A DNA stretch of 64,000 nucleotides, taken from contig NZ_CP132938.1 in assembly GCF_040358255.1 (NCBI RefSeq), forward strand, positions 3,410,001 through 3,474,000, read 5' to 3'. Each line of letters begins with the position of its first letter. The first letter of the stretch is position 1. The position numbers and the translations under genes were made by a program. This DNA comes from Tunturibacter gelidoferens (lineage in GTDB: Bacteria > Acidobacteriota > Terriglobia > Terriglobales > Acidobacteriaceae). Shown one piece after another: positions 25,446 to 33,343 of this stretch. The notes beneath the pieces are model-generated. The model ran no database searches. It had not been told where the DNA came from and was given only the letters and a program-made list of their open reading frames with translations.

Positions 25446-26407
25446 GCTACCAGCTGATTCTTCCGTTCTTTCCCGAAGAAATTCGCGAGCTTCTGCTAGA
25501 CCCGTCCATCTCAGACCTCATGATCAACGGGACGACTGGTGTTTATGCAGATCGGGGCGGCATCGTGCAGCATATTCCTCTATCAAACCCGTATACGAAC
25601 GAACGACTCCAAGCGGCGATTGAACGCGTCGCACGCATCCTCGGCCAGGACCTCACGACCCAGAATCCGATCCTCAATACCCGTCTGCCAGACGGCTCCC
25701 GAGTTGCCGTCGTTGGAGCGCCATCGTCGATCAATGGCCCGACCCTAACCATCCGCAAATTCAACCGCTGGTATACGACCGATGAGCTAGTTGGATCAGG
25801 CAGTATGCCGAAGCATGTGCGAGACACTGTGGTTGAGCTGATTGGCAAGAAGATGAACGGCATCATCAGCGGTGGAACAGGCTCAGGCAAGACGACCCTG
25901 ATGAAGGCGTTCCTTGACCACATTCCAGAGAACGAACGGCTCCTTATCATCGAGCAACCGGCGGAGCTGAAGGTTGCTCATCCAAACGCCGTTCGTTGGG
26001 AGGCAGTAGAAGAGATTCCAGGGCAAGTTGCCATCACTCCAAGCGAACTCTTGGCCGCTGCTCTACGCCATCGTCCCGACCGAATCATCATTGGCGAAAT
26101 CCGCAATGAATGCGGCTATGACCTCCTGCAGGCGATGAACACGGGGCATGGCGGAACACTCTCCACAATCCATGCCAAGTCGGCTTGGGACGCGCTGAAT
26201 CGCCTATCCAATCTTGCGCTGAGTGCCAGACCAAATCTGAACCATGCCTTCATGCGGTCGGAGACCGCAGAAGCCATCGACTTCGTGCTCTATTGCGAGC
26301 GTGACCACACAGGCCGGCGTCGCGTTCGCGAGTTGATTACCGTGAGCGGTTACAGCCACGCTGACCAGAGCTTCCAGACAGAAGAGGTCTATCGGGCAGC
26401 CGCCTAG
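25442..26407 (+). CDS. virB11: VirB11/TrbB-like secretion ATPase
   Basis: This 321-residue protein has the N-terminal ISDLMINGTTGVYADRGG domain, then Walker A GIISGGTGSGKTTL (about 141-154). ERLLIIEQPAELKV is the Asp-box region. RPDRIIIGEIRNECGYDLLQ follows as Walker B, then the His box GHGGTLSTIHAKSAWDAL. All ATPase motifs are intact. It is the last virB gene of the run and probably forms a hexamer that works with VirB4 and the coupling protein. Confidence 0.93.
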   Translation: MSYQLILPFFPEEIRELLLDPSISDLMINGTTGVYADRGGIVQHIPLSNPYTNERLQAAIERVARILGQDLTTQNPILNTRLPDGSRVAVVGAPSSINGPTLTIRKFNRWYTTDELVGSGSMPKHVRDTVVELIGKKMNGIISGGTGSGKTTLMKAFLDHIPENERLLIIEQPAELKVAHPNAVRWEAVEEIPGQVAITPSELLAAALRHRPDRIIIGEIRNECGYDLLQAMNTGHGGTLSTIHAKSAWDALNRLSNLALSARPNLNHAFMRSETAEAIDFVLYCERDHTGRRRVRELITVSGYSHADQSFQTEEVYRAAA

Positions 26408-26445
26408 ACCAGCTAGAGAACCAAACCCGAATCGAGGTCTTACCG

Positions 26446-26838
26446 ATGCACCCTCATGCTCCCAATCCGGCTGCACAGCCCCACCTGTCTCTAAATGCCT
26501 TCAGCGTGCTGTCCCAGAGCCGCGAAGAACGCAACGGCGGTGGCGAAAGGCCGTCCTTTCCAGGAACTCTAGCCAGCAGTGATGAGCAGCGGTTTGGGCG
26601 AACATTCGCCGCCGAGAAGCGAAAGAGTGACTTCGGTACAGAGGGAGTCTGCCGTTCCGTATCCCGCCCTCTACTCGGGGTCACGCTTCGGGGCTATCCG
26701 GCGCCCTGCGGCTCGGCGCTCTTCTGCTTCGACTTCGTCGCCCTTCGGGTTACGGTTTCCAGCTTCGCCGGACCCTCCGCAAATGCAGAGCTTGGCACTT
26801 GGGAGCCGGGCCCTCTCGCTCGGCTTCGCCAGGTGTGA
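26446..26838 (+). CDS. Doubtful 130-residue hypothetical protein
   Basis: The frame starts 38 bases after virB11 with ATG but no clear Shine-Dalgarno sequence. The N-terminal 70 residues are polar (NPAAQPHLSLNAFSVLSQSR, then KRKSDFG). The second half has unusual Cys, Phe and Arg use and reads like untranslated GC-rich DNA with many short palindromes. I recognise no family. The whole 26408-26882 stretch may instead be a regulatory or repeat region before ssb. Confidence 0.3.
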   Translation: MHPHAPNPAAQPHLSLNAFSVLSQSREERNGGGERPSFPGTLASSDEQRFGRTFAAEKRKSDFGTEGVCRSVSRPLLGVTLRGYPAPCGSALFCFDFVALRVTVSSFAGPSANAELGTWEPGPLARLRQV

Positions 26839-26882
26839 CCCGAGCAGGATACGGGAAATTCAATAAAACGGAGACCACCACC

Positions 26883-27278
26883 ATGTACTCAAACAAAGTC
26901 ACCCTCATCGGCTTCCTTGGCAACGACGCAGAAGTTCGCACCAATGACAACCGCAGCTTCACCACTCTCTCGTTGGCAACCAACAGTTCCTACAAGAAGG
27001 ATGGTCAGTACATCTCGCACACCGAATGGCACCGTTGCGTGAACTTCGGCAAGCTCTCAGAGTTCGCCGGCACGCTGAAGAAGGGTGCTCATTTGCAGGT
27101 GGAAGGCGAACTGCGCAGCCGGGAGTACGAGACCAAGAAGGTCGGCAAGAAGCCAGCCCAAAAGAAGACCATCTGGGAGATCCGGGTGAACTCGATTCTC
27201 AAGCTGGACCGGGCCGAGAAGGCTGCCGCGGAAGAGCAGGAGAACGAACCTCAGCTTTCTTTGGAAGCGGCCGCATAA
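26883..27278 (+). CDS. ssb: Single-stranded DNA-binding protein of the element
   Basis: This 131-residue OB-fold protein has MYSNKVTLIGFLGNDAEVRT at the N terminus, TEWHRCVNFGKLSEFAGTLKKG in the middle and LQVEGELRSREYET. The tail is acidic but ends LSLEAAA and lacks the DDDIPF tip of chromosomal SSB, as is common for element-borne copies. It precedes the primase-like gene. Together they would protect and prime the transferred strand. Confidence 0.92.
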   Translation: MYSNKVTLIGFLGNDAEVRTNDNRSFTTLSLATNSSYKKDGQYISHTEWHRCVNFGKLSEFAGTLKKGAHLQVEGELRSREYETKKVGKKPAQKKTIWEIRVNSILKLDRAEKAAAEEQENEPQLSLEAAA

Positions 27279-27300
27279 GCCGCTTTCCTCCTGTCAACTC

Positions 27301-27326
27301 GGAAGCTCGGCTGACGCCGGGCTTCC
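27301..27326. repeat. 11-bp hairpin between ssb and the primase gene
   Basis: GGAAGCTCGGC (27301-27311) can pair with GCCGGGCTTCC (27316-27326) with one G-U pair and a 4-base loop. No T-run follows. It may act on the mRNA or be a weak terminator. Confidence 0.5.
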
Positions 27327-27344
27327 AGCCCTGTGAGACGCGCC

Positions 27345-28334
27345 ATGAACACGAAGATTGCCGAGGAATTCCTAACTCGATGCTTCCGGCCAGACGAGAC
27401 GATTGCGCTGTTACTCAGACGTGAGAATCCGCTTGCGACAACCCAGCGCGTTGTTCGACTGGAACAGGTGCTTGCGCCTCGTCATCTTGCTTGGCTCCGG
27501 CACGAGAACGTCAACGGAGCCAACGTTTACGTTGCGGTGAATCCGCTACGTCCCGGCAGTCGCAAGCGGACGAAAGACAGCATCGCGGAAGTCCGCCATC
27601 TCTATCTGGATATCGACGTGGATGGTGAGAACCGGCTGGCCGCGCTCCGCGCATCCGAAGTGATTCCATCCCCGAGCACCATCATCTCGACATCGCGTGA
27701 CAAATACCAGGTCTTTTGGCGCGTCGAAGGCTACGACTTCGACCAGCAGGAATCCACGCTAAAGCTGTTGGCAGTGGCTTTCGGTGGAGATCCCGCTTGC
27801 ACCGATCGCAACAGAGTTCTCCGTATTCCAGGATTTGAAAACCGCAAGTACGATCCCGCGTATGCAGTGACCGTTGAATACCCCAATGATTCGGTCTGGC
27901 AGCCGGGTGACTTCAGGCTTGGTCAGTTCGCAGGCATTGCAATTCCATTGGGCGGTCAAACCTCGCTTCAATCCTCGGGCGGACAGCACACTGATTCCGA
28001 GGCGGATTGGGCATGGACTCTTCGCCAACTCACGCTTGGCAATGATGCGATAGCGCTCACCTTGGAACTGGCGAACCGGCGTCCCGATAAGCCGAATCCT
28101 CTTTACTACGCGCAACGCACCGTTGACCTTGCATCTGCTCGAATCGCGCTCCTTGATGGAACTGCTATCGAGAGCGTGATCGCCCTGCTTGTCCGCCGCC
28201 GTTCCGATGAGATTCCTGAGTTGATTTGCGTGTCGCGGGCACGTGAGATTGCGACCACGGCTCAGCGGATGATTGCCCGCCACAAGTTTGCCTCAATTCA
28301 CCAACCCAAGGAGAACCACAATGCCACTGCTTGA
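27345..28334 (+). CDS. RepB-like DNA primase domain protein
   Basis: From the ATG at 27345 the protein has 329 residues. It shows the archaeo-eukaryotic-primase-like pattern of RepB-type plasmid primases. VRHLYLDIDVDG gives the metal-binding Asp-x-Asp. Next come STIISTSRDKYQVFWRVEGY, with Ser/Lys, and FGGDPACTDRNRVLRIPGFENRK. The C-terminal third is helical (WAWTLRQLTLGNDAIALTLE). It probably makes primers on the incoming strand after transfer. Its 3' end overlaps the next gene by 14 bases. Confidence 0.82.
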   Translation: MNTKIAEEFLTRCFRPDETIALLLRRENPLATTQRVVRLEQVLAPRHLAWLRHENVNGANVYVAVNPLRPGSRKRTKDSIAEVRHLYLDIDVDGENRLAALRASEVIPSPSTIISTSRDKYQVFWRVEGYDFDQQESTLKLLAVAFGGDPACTDRNRVLRIPGFENRKYDPAYAVTVEYPNDSVWQPGDFRLGQFAGIAIPLGGQTSLQSSGGQHTDSEADWAWTLRQLTLGNDAIALTLELANRRPDKPNPLYYAQRTVDLASARIALLDGTAIESVIALLVRRRSDEIPELICVSRAREIATTAQRMIARHKFASIHQPKENHNATA

Positions 28335-28635
28335 AGTCGTCCAAACCCGTCAGATCAGCGCATCCATTCGCCTCACTGACACAACCGCTACGCAGGTCGA
28401 TCAGTATGCCGCGTTCATCCGCGCTTGCGCAGATGATGTCGTCGAACAGGCCCTCGCCTATGTCTTCAGCAAAGACCGTGACTTCCAGGACTTCCTGAAG
28501 ACTCCGGAAGCCCGGAAGGTCGTCTCCACGCTGCGCATCCGCAAGGCCCCGGCTGCGGAGGCTCCTGAGCCTATGTCTCAGAAGCCAGTTCCAGCATCCG
28601 TCGCCGCTCCATCATCGCAGGCGAAAAGCGCATGA
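28321..28635 (+). CDS. Small hypothetical protein, possible DNA-binding accessory
   Basis: The ATG has AAGGAG 8 bases upstream and gives 104 residues. A beta-start (QTRQISASIRLTDTTATQVD) is followed by helices (QYAAFIRACADDVVEQALAY and DRDFQDFLKTPEARKV) and a Pro/Ala-rich tail. The strand-helix-helix start would suit a ribbon-helix-helix protein with a long tail. I recognise no named family. It is translationally linked to the primase gene. Confidence 0.65.
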   Translation: MPLLEVVQTRQISASIRLTDTTATQVDQYAAFIRACADDVVEQALAYVFSKDRDFQDFLKTPEARKVVSTLRIRKAPAAEAPEPMSQKPVPASVAAPSSQAKSA

Positions 28636-28778
28636 TCCTCCATTTCATTCCGGGGCAAAGCCACTGCGGTGCTGCGCACCGGAAGAATGTTGACACTCCA
28701 TCCCTCGGAGGGTCATGCAAAGCAGCGAAATGGTTCCATACGGAAGCATGCAGAAACCGAACAGCTTATGAGGCACGG

Positions 28779-28817
28779 CGGTTCCAGTTGCAACCAAGGT
28801 GGTTGCAACTGGAACCG
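28779..28817. repeat. 18-bp perfect inverted repeat, oriT candidate
   Basis: CGGTTCCAGTTGCAACCA (28779-28796) is exactly repeated in reverse complement at 28800-28817 with a 3-base spacer. It ends 17 bases before the ATG of the MobC-like gene, in the non-coding gap 28636-28834. Such repeats beside relaxosome genes are typical of transfer origins; a strong terminator or operator is the alternative. Confidence 0.6.
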
Positions 28818-28834
28818 GCCAGAAAGGAGCAGCG

Positions 28835-29215
28835 ATGAAGACACCAGTCGGTATCTCAAGTCATGCCCAATCAGACCAAAGGCCTGAGTCCAGAAGTCAG
28901 AGTTTGGCAACCCGTTTTACCAAATCAGAAGTGACCGCGCTCGGCAACGCCGCTGCTGCTGCAGGGAAGACAGTTCGGGCTTGGTCGCGCGATGTTCTCT
29001 TGCGCGAAGCCAAGCGCGCGCAGGACGACATGCTGTTCACGGAACTCATTGCCACGCGCATGATCCTCCTGAATCTGCTGAAGCCGCTGGCTATGGGCCA
29101 GCCGGTTACGCCCGAGGACTTCGCACGAATCAGCGCGACTGTCCGGAATGACAAAAGGAAAGTGGCTCAGGAGATCCAACAACAGTACCTACCCGCAACA
29201 CCGAAGGAGTCTTGA
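28835..29215 (+). CDS. mobC: MobC-like relaxosome accessory protein
   Basis: The ATG at 28835 has AGGAG 6 bases upstream and gives 126 residues. After a polar N terminus comes LATRFTKSEVTALGNAAAAA, then GKTVRAWSRDVLLREAKRA, the ribbon-helix-helix-like start of MobC-type proteins (F-x-x-x-E....A...G.t...W.R..ll). Two long helices follow. MobC proteins open the origin of transfer for the relaxase. The relaxase itself is absent from the element. It precedes the coupling protein gene by one base. Confidence 0.7.
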   Translation: MKTPVGISSHAQSDQRPESRSQSLATRFTKSEVTALGNAAAAAGKTVRAWSRDVLLREAKRAQDDMLFTELIATRMILLNLLKPLAMGQPVTPEDFARISATVRNDKRKVAQEIQQQYLPATPKES

Positions 29216-29216
29216 C

Positions 29217-30644
29217 ATGGCAAACCAATGGGGACGAAGGGAGACCATTATCTGGCCTCCCCATGTACCAATTCTGAGCTATACCGCTCTCGCTACCGCA
29301 CTTCTATGCACCTGCTTTTTCGTCTGGCAAAGGCTCAACTTCTCGCTCGCGCCTCTGCAGAAAAGCTACATCACCGAGTACCTTCGCTCGCAGGTTGGGA
29401 GTACGTTCAAGGCCCACCAGAGCTATCGTTTGCTCTATCTCGGAGATGGCAGGGTCAAGCTACGCCTCGCCCTTCCGGCGGACTTTACCGATGGCACCAC
29501 CATTCTCCCTAACGGGAAAACACTCCCGGTTGAGCTTTCCGATGTAGCCAAGTTGCAGGGATATCGCTGGTTCTTTCGAGGGCCAGCAGAGAAGCTAGCG
29601 GATGTGTCCATGCACCGCTGGCTCCGTACCGCCGTGTACGAAGACGAAGGCTTGCTGAGGCTCTTCGCCGTCAGCCTGATTGAAGGGACAGCCTGCCTTG
29701 CTGTGATGCTTTGGTTCGCAATTCCGCGCGACATACGACGCTTCAAACAGATGAAGTATGGGCGCATCTTGCGCGGTCCTCAGATGTTGTCTCCGGAAGA
29801 ATTCAATAGGCAGCAGAAGGGCGATGGCATCGGCTTGAAAACGACTGAACTCGGAAAGATGATGCGGATTCCGCTGCGGAAAGAAGCACAGCACTTCCAG
29901 ATCATGGGTGATACCGGCGTCGGCAAGACCCAGCTCATCATGCAAATCCTTCGTCAGATTCGAGAGCGGGGAGACTCCGCGATCCTCTACGATCCCGCCT
30001 GCGAATATCTTCAGCGGTTCTACGATAGCAAGCGGGGAGATGTCGTTCTGAACCCACTCGACGAGCGTTGCCCCTATTGGGGACCAGCGCAGGAGATGGC
30101 TTCGAATGCCGAGGCCGACGCCATTGCGGCTTCGCTCTATCAGCCGTCCACGGATGTGAAGGATGAGTTCTTTCACCAGACGCCTGCCCAGATATTCGCT
30201 CACCTTCTGAAGAAGGGACCGACTGCCCATCAGCTTGCCGAGTGGATGGCGAACAGCGACACGTTGGAGACTCTGGTAGCGGGTACGGAGATGTCCTTCT
30301 ATATTGATCGCAAAGCAGGACCGCAACGAGCCGGCGTCCTCGCGTCGCTTGGTTTGGTTGCGAAATGCTTCCGCATTCTTCCTGAAAAAGCCCAAACCAA
30401 TGGCACTTGGAACGCCCGGACTTGGTCAAAAGAACGTAAAGGTTGGGTGTTCATCACCTCTCGCCCCGCAGAGCGGGAAACGCTCCGTCCCTTGCACTCG
30501 CTGTGGATTGATCTGCTCGTCATGCGCCTGCTTACTGCACCTCAGCCGGGACAGAAGCCGGTCTGGTTTGTGATCGACGAGTTGGCAAGCCTACTACAGC
30601 GAACAAAACGGCGATCTGATGCGGCGTCCAGAAATGCTTTTTGA
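29217..30644 (+). pseudogene. traD: TraD/VirD4-like coupling protein, 3' end deleted
   Basis: The ATG at 29217 has AAGGAG 8 bases upstream. The N terminus has two membrane segments (YTALATALLCTCFFVW and ACLAVMLWFAIPRDI). The ATPase begins with HFQIMGDTGVGKTQLIMQIL (Walker A), then ILYDPACEYLQRFYD, and reaches Walker B as VWFVIDELASL. At that point, near 30592, the sequence leaves the family and the frame ends 17 codons later. Normal coupling proteins continue for well over 100 residues with the rest of the motor. Walker B is present but the sensor and C-terminal parts are gone, so the protein is very likely inactive. A deletion joins it to the fragment at 30595-30864. Confidence 0.82.
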
Positions 30645-30864
30645 GCTGGGAATAGCTGATGACGGCTCGTCCTTACTCAATCCCTTCTACTGGCGTAATG
30701 ACTTCGTTGGCACCGAACAGCACTCGCGTCTAATCGCTGATGGACGTTACATCGTCAACACAGAAACCTACCAACGGCACACTCGCTTTGCTCAGGAATG
30801 GGATGACGCGCTCAGGGCTCAAGACCTAGTTGATGCCTTCGTGAGCAGTAGCGACCTAAGCTAA
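30595..30864 (+). pseudogene. 3' fragment of a plasmid-type gene fused at the deletion scar
   Basis: The frame continues upstream of the first ATG (30619) as YYSEQNGDL and then reads MRRPEMLFELGIADDG, NPFYWRNDFVGTEQHSR and RFAQEWDDALRAQDLVDAF. The NGDLMxxPEMxFE and YxRNDxxGxEQ pattern resembles a family of plasmid hypothetical proteins, possibly DUF6908. It has no own ribosome site and starts where the coupling protein stops being recognisable. It therefore looks like the tail of another gene brought in by the deletion that removed the relaxase region. Confidence 0.55.
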
Positions 30865-30945
30865 CCACCACTTCCTAGGGACGGAGCTACTTCCCAGTCC
30901 GCTCCACAACCGCAAACGCAAGTCAAACCGCCAAGGAGAGCAGCC

Positions 30946-32631
30946 ATGCAGGATAGCAGCGCATTCCAGTTCATCGCCATCGACCAAATTCACGAGTCCA
31001 CCACCAACCCCCGCCGCACCTTCGATGAGGCCAAGCTGTACGAACTAGCAGAGTCCATCAAGCACAACGGCCTGATTCAGCCGATCACCGTGCGACCCAA
31101 CAACAAAGGGTTCGAAATCGTTGCCGGGGCCAGACGCTACCGGGCCACGCTGCTTACCGAGCTGCTTTCCGTTCCCGCCCGTATCGTCGAGGTCGACGAT
31201 GCGAAGGCGCTTGAATGGCAGCTAGTCGAGAACAGCCAGCGTGTAGACGTTCACCCATACGAGGAGGCGCAGGGTTTCCAACGCTTGCTAGACATCCCCG
31301 GCTACGACGTAGCTGCCTTGGTCGAGAAGTCCGGCAAGAGCGCAAGCCATGTCTACGCTCGTCTGTCTCTCTTGCAACTCATCCCCACCGTGGCTGAGGC
31401 CTTCACCCAGGAACGCATCACCGCCAGCCATGCCAACCTTATCGCCCGTCTTCCGCAAGAGAGTCAGGCCGAAGCCTTCGAGCAATGCTGGCGCAAGGAC
31501 TGGCAGGACAAAGAACCTCACCTCCTACCCGCCAAGCATCTTACCGGGTGGATACAGACGAACCTTTACCTGTCCCTCGCGGATGCGCCATTCGAGCGCG
31601 AAGACTCCACCCTCAACCCCACTGCCGGTGCTTGCACCACTTGCCCCCGTCGCAGCGGGTACAACACGTCACTCTTCTGCGACATTCAGGGCGACCAATG
31701 CCTTGACTCTATCTGCTTTCGCAGCAAGGTTGAGGCATTCCTTGACCGGGAGATTGCAGCGCATCCCGGCCTCGTCCAGATCGAGAACGGTTGGCGAAAT
31801 CCCAAGGAGCAACGACCCGGAGCGGTGCAGCGCGGTCACGTTCGGGAGCTTGACGCCGTGATCGACAATCCGGACGCCGAACCGGTGATGCCCTGCGAAG
31901 CTGCCAAGCCTGCCATCGTCGTCTATGGCAAACAGCTGGGCCAAAAACTTACGGTTTGCACCGACAAGCATTGCCCGGTGCATGACCCACAGGCAGCAGC
32001 CGAAGCCGCCGCCCATCCTGTCCCGATCATGGCACCCACACCAGAAGTCGAAACAGAAGAGGAGGCAGCGCAACGCCAAGCCGAGCACGAACAGAGGATG
32101 GCGGAGTACAGGGCCGAACAGGAGCGCAAGGCGGAGGAGCGCAAGGCGGAGTTCGATCGTCAGCAAAAGGAGTATGAGGCCGAGCAAGCCCGCCGCGACA
32201 AGCAGCGCAAGGCACGAGGTGCCATCTTGGAGCGCATCATCGAACAGGCTCCCACAACCTTCAACCCCGCACAGTTGCGCGTATTCCTTCGGTTGCTCAT
32301 CCATCTGGACTATAGCTTTCTTGAAGACGTTGTCACTCACTTCGCAAACGACGATGAGAACTCGCAACAGTCGGACGAGGAGATTGTGCTGGCAGCGTTG
32401 GACGGCACCGCAGACGAGAAGCTAACCAGCCTCGCCTTGCGTCTCGTCCTCTCAGATCACATTGGCATCCCGCACGAGAACCAACCGGACTTGCTCACTG
32501 AAGCCGAGCAAGTGTTCGCTCCGAAGAAACCTAAGGCTGTCAAAGACAACGCCGACCGTTCGAGCAAGCCGAAGCCAACAGCCGCGAAGGTGCCAACAGT
32601 GAAGGAGACGAGGCGAAAGAAAGCTGCTTAG
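30946..32631 (+). CDS. parB: ParB/Spo0J-family protein with long C-terminal extension
   Basis: The ATG has AAGGAG 10 bases upstream and gives 561 residues. The N-terminal ParB/Srx-like domain has TNPRRTFDEAKLYELAESI, IVAGARRYRA (the CTP-binding GxRR box) and WQLVENSQRVDVHPYEEAQG. A helix-turn-helix follows (LVEKSGKSASHVYARLSLL). The middle has Cys pairs (CTTCPRRSG, then CLDSICF) suggesting a metal site. Residues about 365-430 form a charged coiled coil. It is longer than chromosomal ParB. No ParA lies next to it, so it may stabilise or regulate the element rather than partition it. Confidence 0.85.
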   Translation: MQDSSAFQFIAIDQIHESTTNPRRTFDEAKLYELAESIKHNGLIQPITVRPNNKGFEIVAGARRYRATLLTELLSVPARIVEVDDAKALEWQLVENSQRVDVHPYEEAQGFQRLLDIPGYDVAALVEKSGKSASHVYARLSLLQLIPTVAEAFTQERITASHANLIARLPQESQAEAFEQCWRKDWQDKEPHLLPAKHLTGWIQTNLYLSLADAPFEREDSTLNPTAGACTTCPRRSGYNTSLFCDIQGDQCLDSICFRSKVEAFLDREIAAHPGLVQIENGWRNPKEQRPGAVQRGHVRELDAVIDNPDAEPVMPCEAAKPAIVVYGKQLGQKLTVCTDKHCPVHDPQAAAEAAAHPVPIMAPTPEVETEEEAAQRQAEHEQRMAEYRAEQERKAEERKAEFDRQQKEYEAEQARRDKQRKARGAILERIIEQAPTTFNPAQLRVFLRLLIHLDYSFLEDVVTHFANDDENSQQSDEEIVLAALDGTADEKLTSLALRLVLSDHIGIPHENQPDLLTEAEQVFAPKKPKAVKDNADRSSKPKPTAAKVPTVKETRRKKAA

Positions 32632-32853
32632 AACGTTTTCCGCTTCGGCCTCGGATTCGTCCGGGGCCGCTTTGTCTTTTTAATCGCGCCGGGAGACACC
32701 CTTTCGGCTTCTCCCGGACTCTCATCCCGCTTTCCTAGCGGCCCCTCGCTCGCCGGCAGCGCGGCAGAAGACGTTCCCCCTTCTGCACTTTCCCCTACCA
32801 TCCCCGCGGCGATTGTGACGAGTAACGTCTTTATCGAGAGTTCTCGTCTGACA

Positions 32854-33285
32854 TCAATCTTGCCAGCGGATCTCAAATCCTTGGATCGAGACCCGAACGT
32901 TAGGAGGTTTCACGCCTGTCAACAGCCACACAGAGGTGCCACCCCCTCCAATAACGAGCACTACTCCTGACGCAATCAGCAGCCCCAGCTTACTTGTTGG
33001 CTCCGGATCGAGGATGGCTGCAACGATTAGGTAAGCCCCGAACATACCGATTCCAAGCGATGTGGTCACTCCTAGCCATTGTGTCTTGCTGAGTTTTCCT
33101 GAGCGCCCCATTTGTACTAATGTCTGCTTCGTTGGGTCGATAGGCAGACCGGCATCATTCTTAAGAAGCACCGTTCGATGTTCTTTGTAGAACTCCGCCA
33201 GCTTTTCCAGCCACTTCGGATCAGTGGTGCGGACTTCTGGAAGTTCGATCAAGGCTTTTTCTCTCTGTGGTTCTTCTTGACTCAT
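32854..33285 (-). CDS. Small two-helix membrane protein
   Basis: The ATG at 33285 is preceded by AAGGA 5 bases upstream and gives 143 residues; a further ATG lies at 33306. A polar N-terminal 70 residues (PEVRTTDPKWLEKLAEFYKE) precede two membrane segments, WLGVTTSLGIGMFGAYLIVA and LGLLIASGVVLVIGGGGTSV, and a short beta-like tail. I recognise no family. It lies downstream of the ABC three-component operon in the same direction, 58 bases from its last gene. It may belong to it as a membrane-disrupting or sensing part, but this is only positional inference. The gap 32632-32853 shows no gene. Confidence 0.6.
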   Translation of the reverse strand: MSQEEPQREKALIELPEVRTTDPKWLEKLAEFYKEHRTVLLKNDAGLPIDPTKQTLVQMGRSGKLSKTQWLGVTTSLGIGMFGAYLIVAAILDPEPTSKLGLLIASGVVLVIGGGGTSVWLLTGVKPPNVRVSIQGFEIRWQD

Positions 33286-33343
33286 AGCCTTCCTTGGATT
33301 CTTCATGATTCAGTTTTACCTATCGGGACAAATTTGCTGTGTT

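Noticed and set aside
32628..32876. Minus-strand frame of 82 codons after parB
   Set aside because: Overlaps the end of parB and the small membrane protein gene and shows no ribosome site or family.
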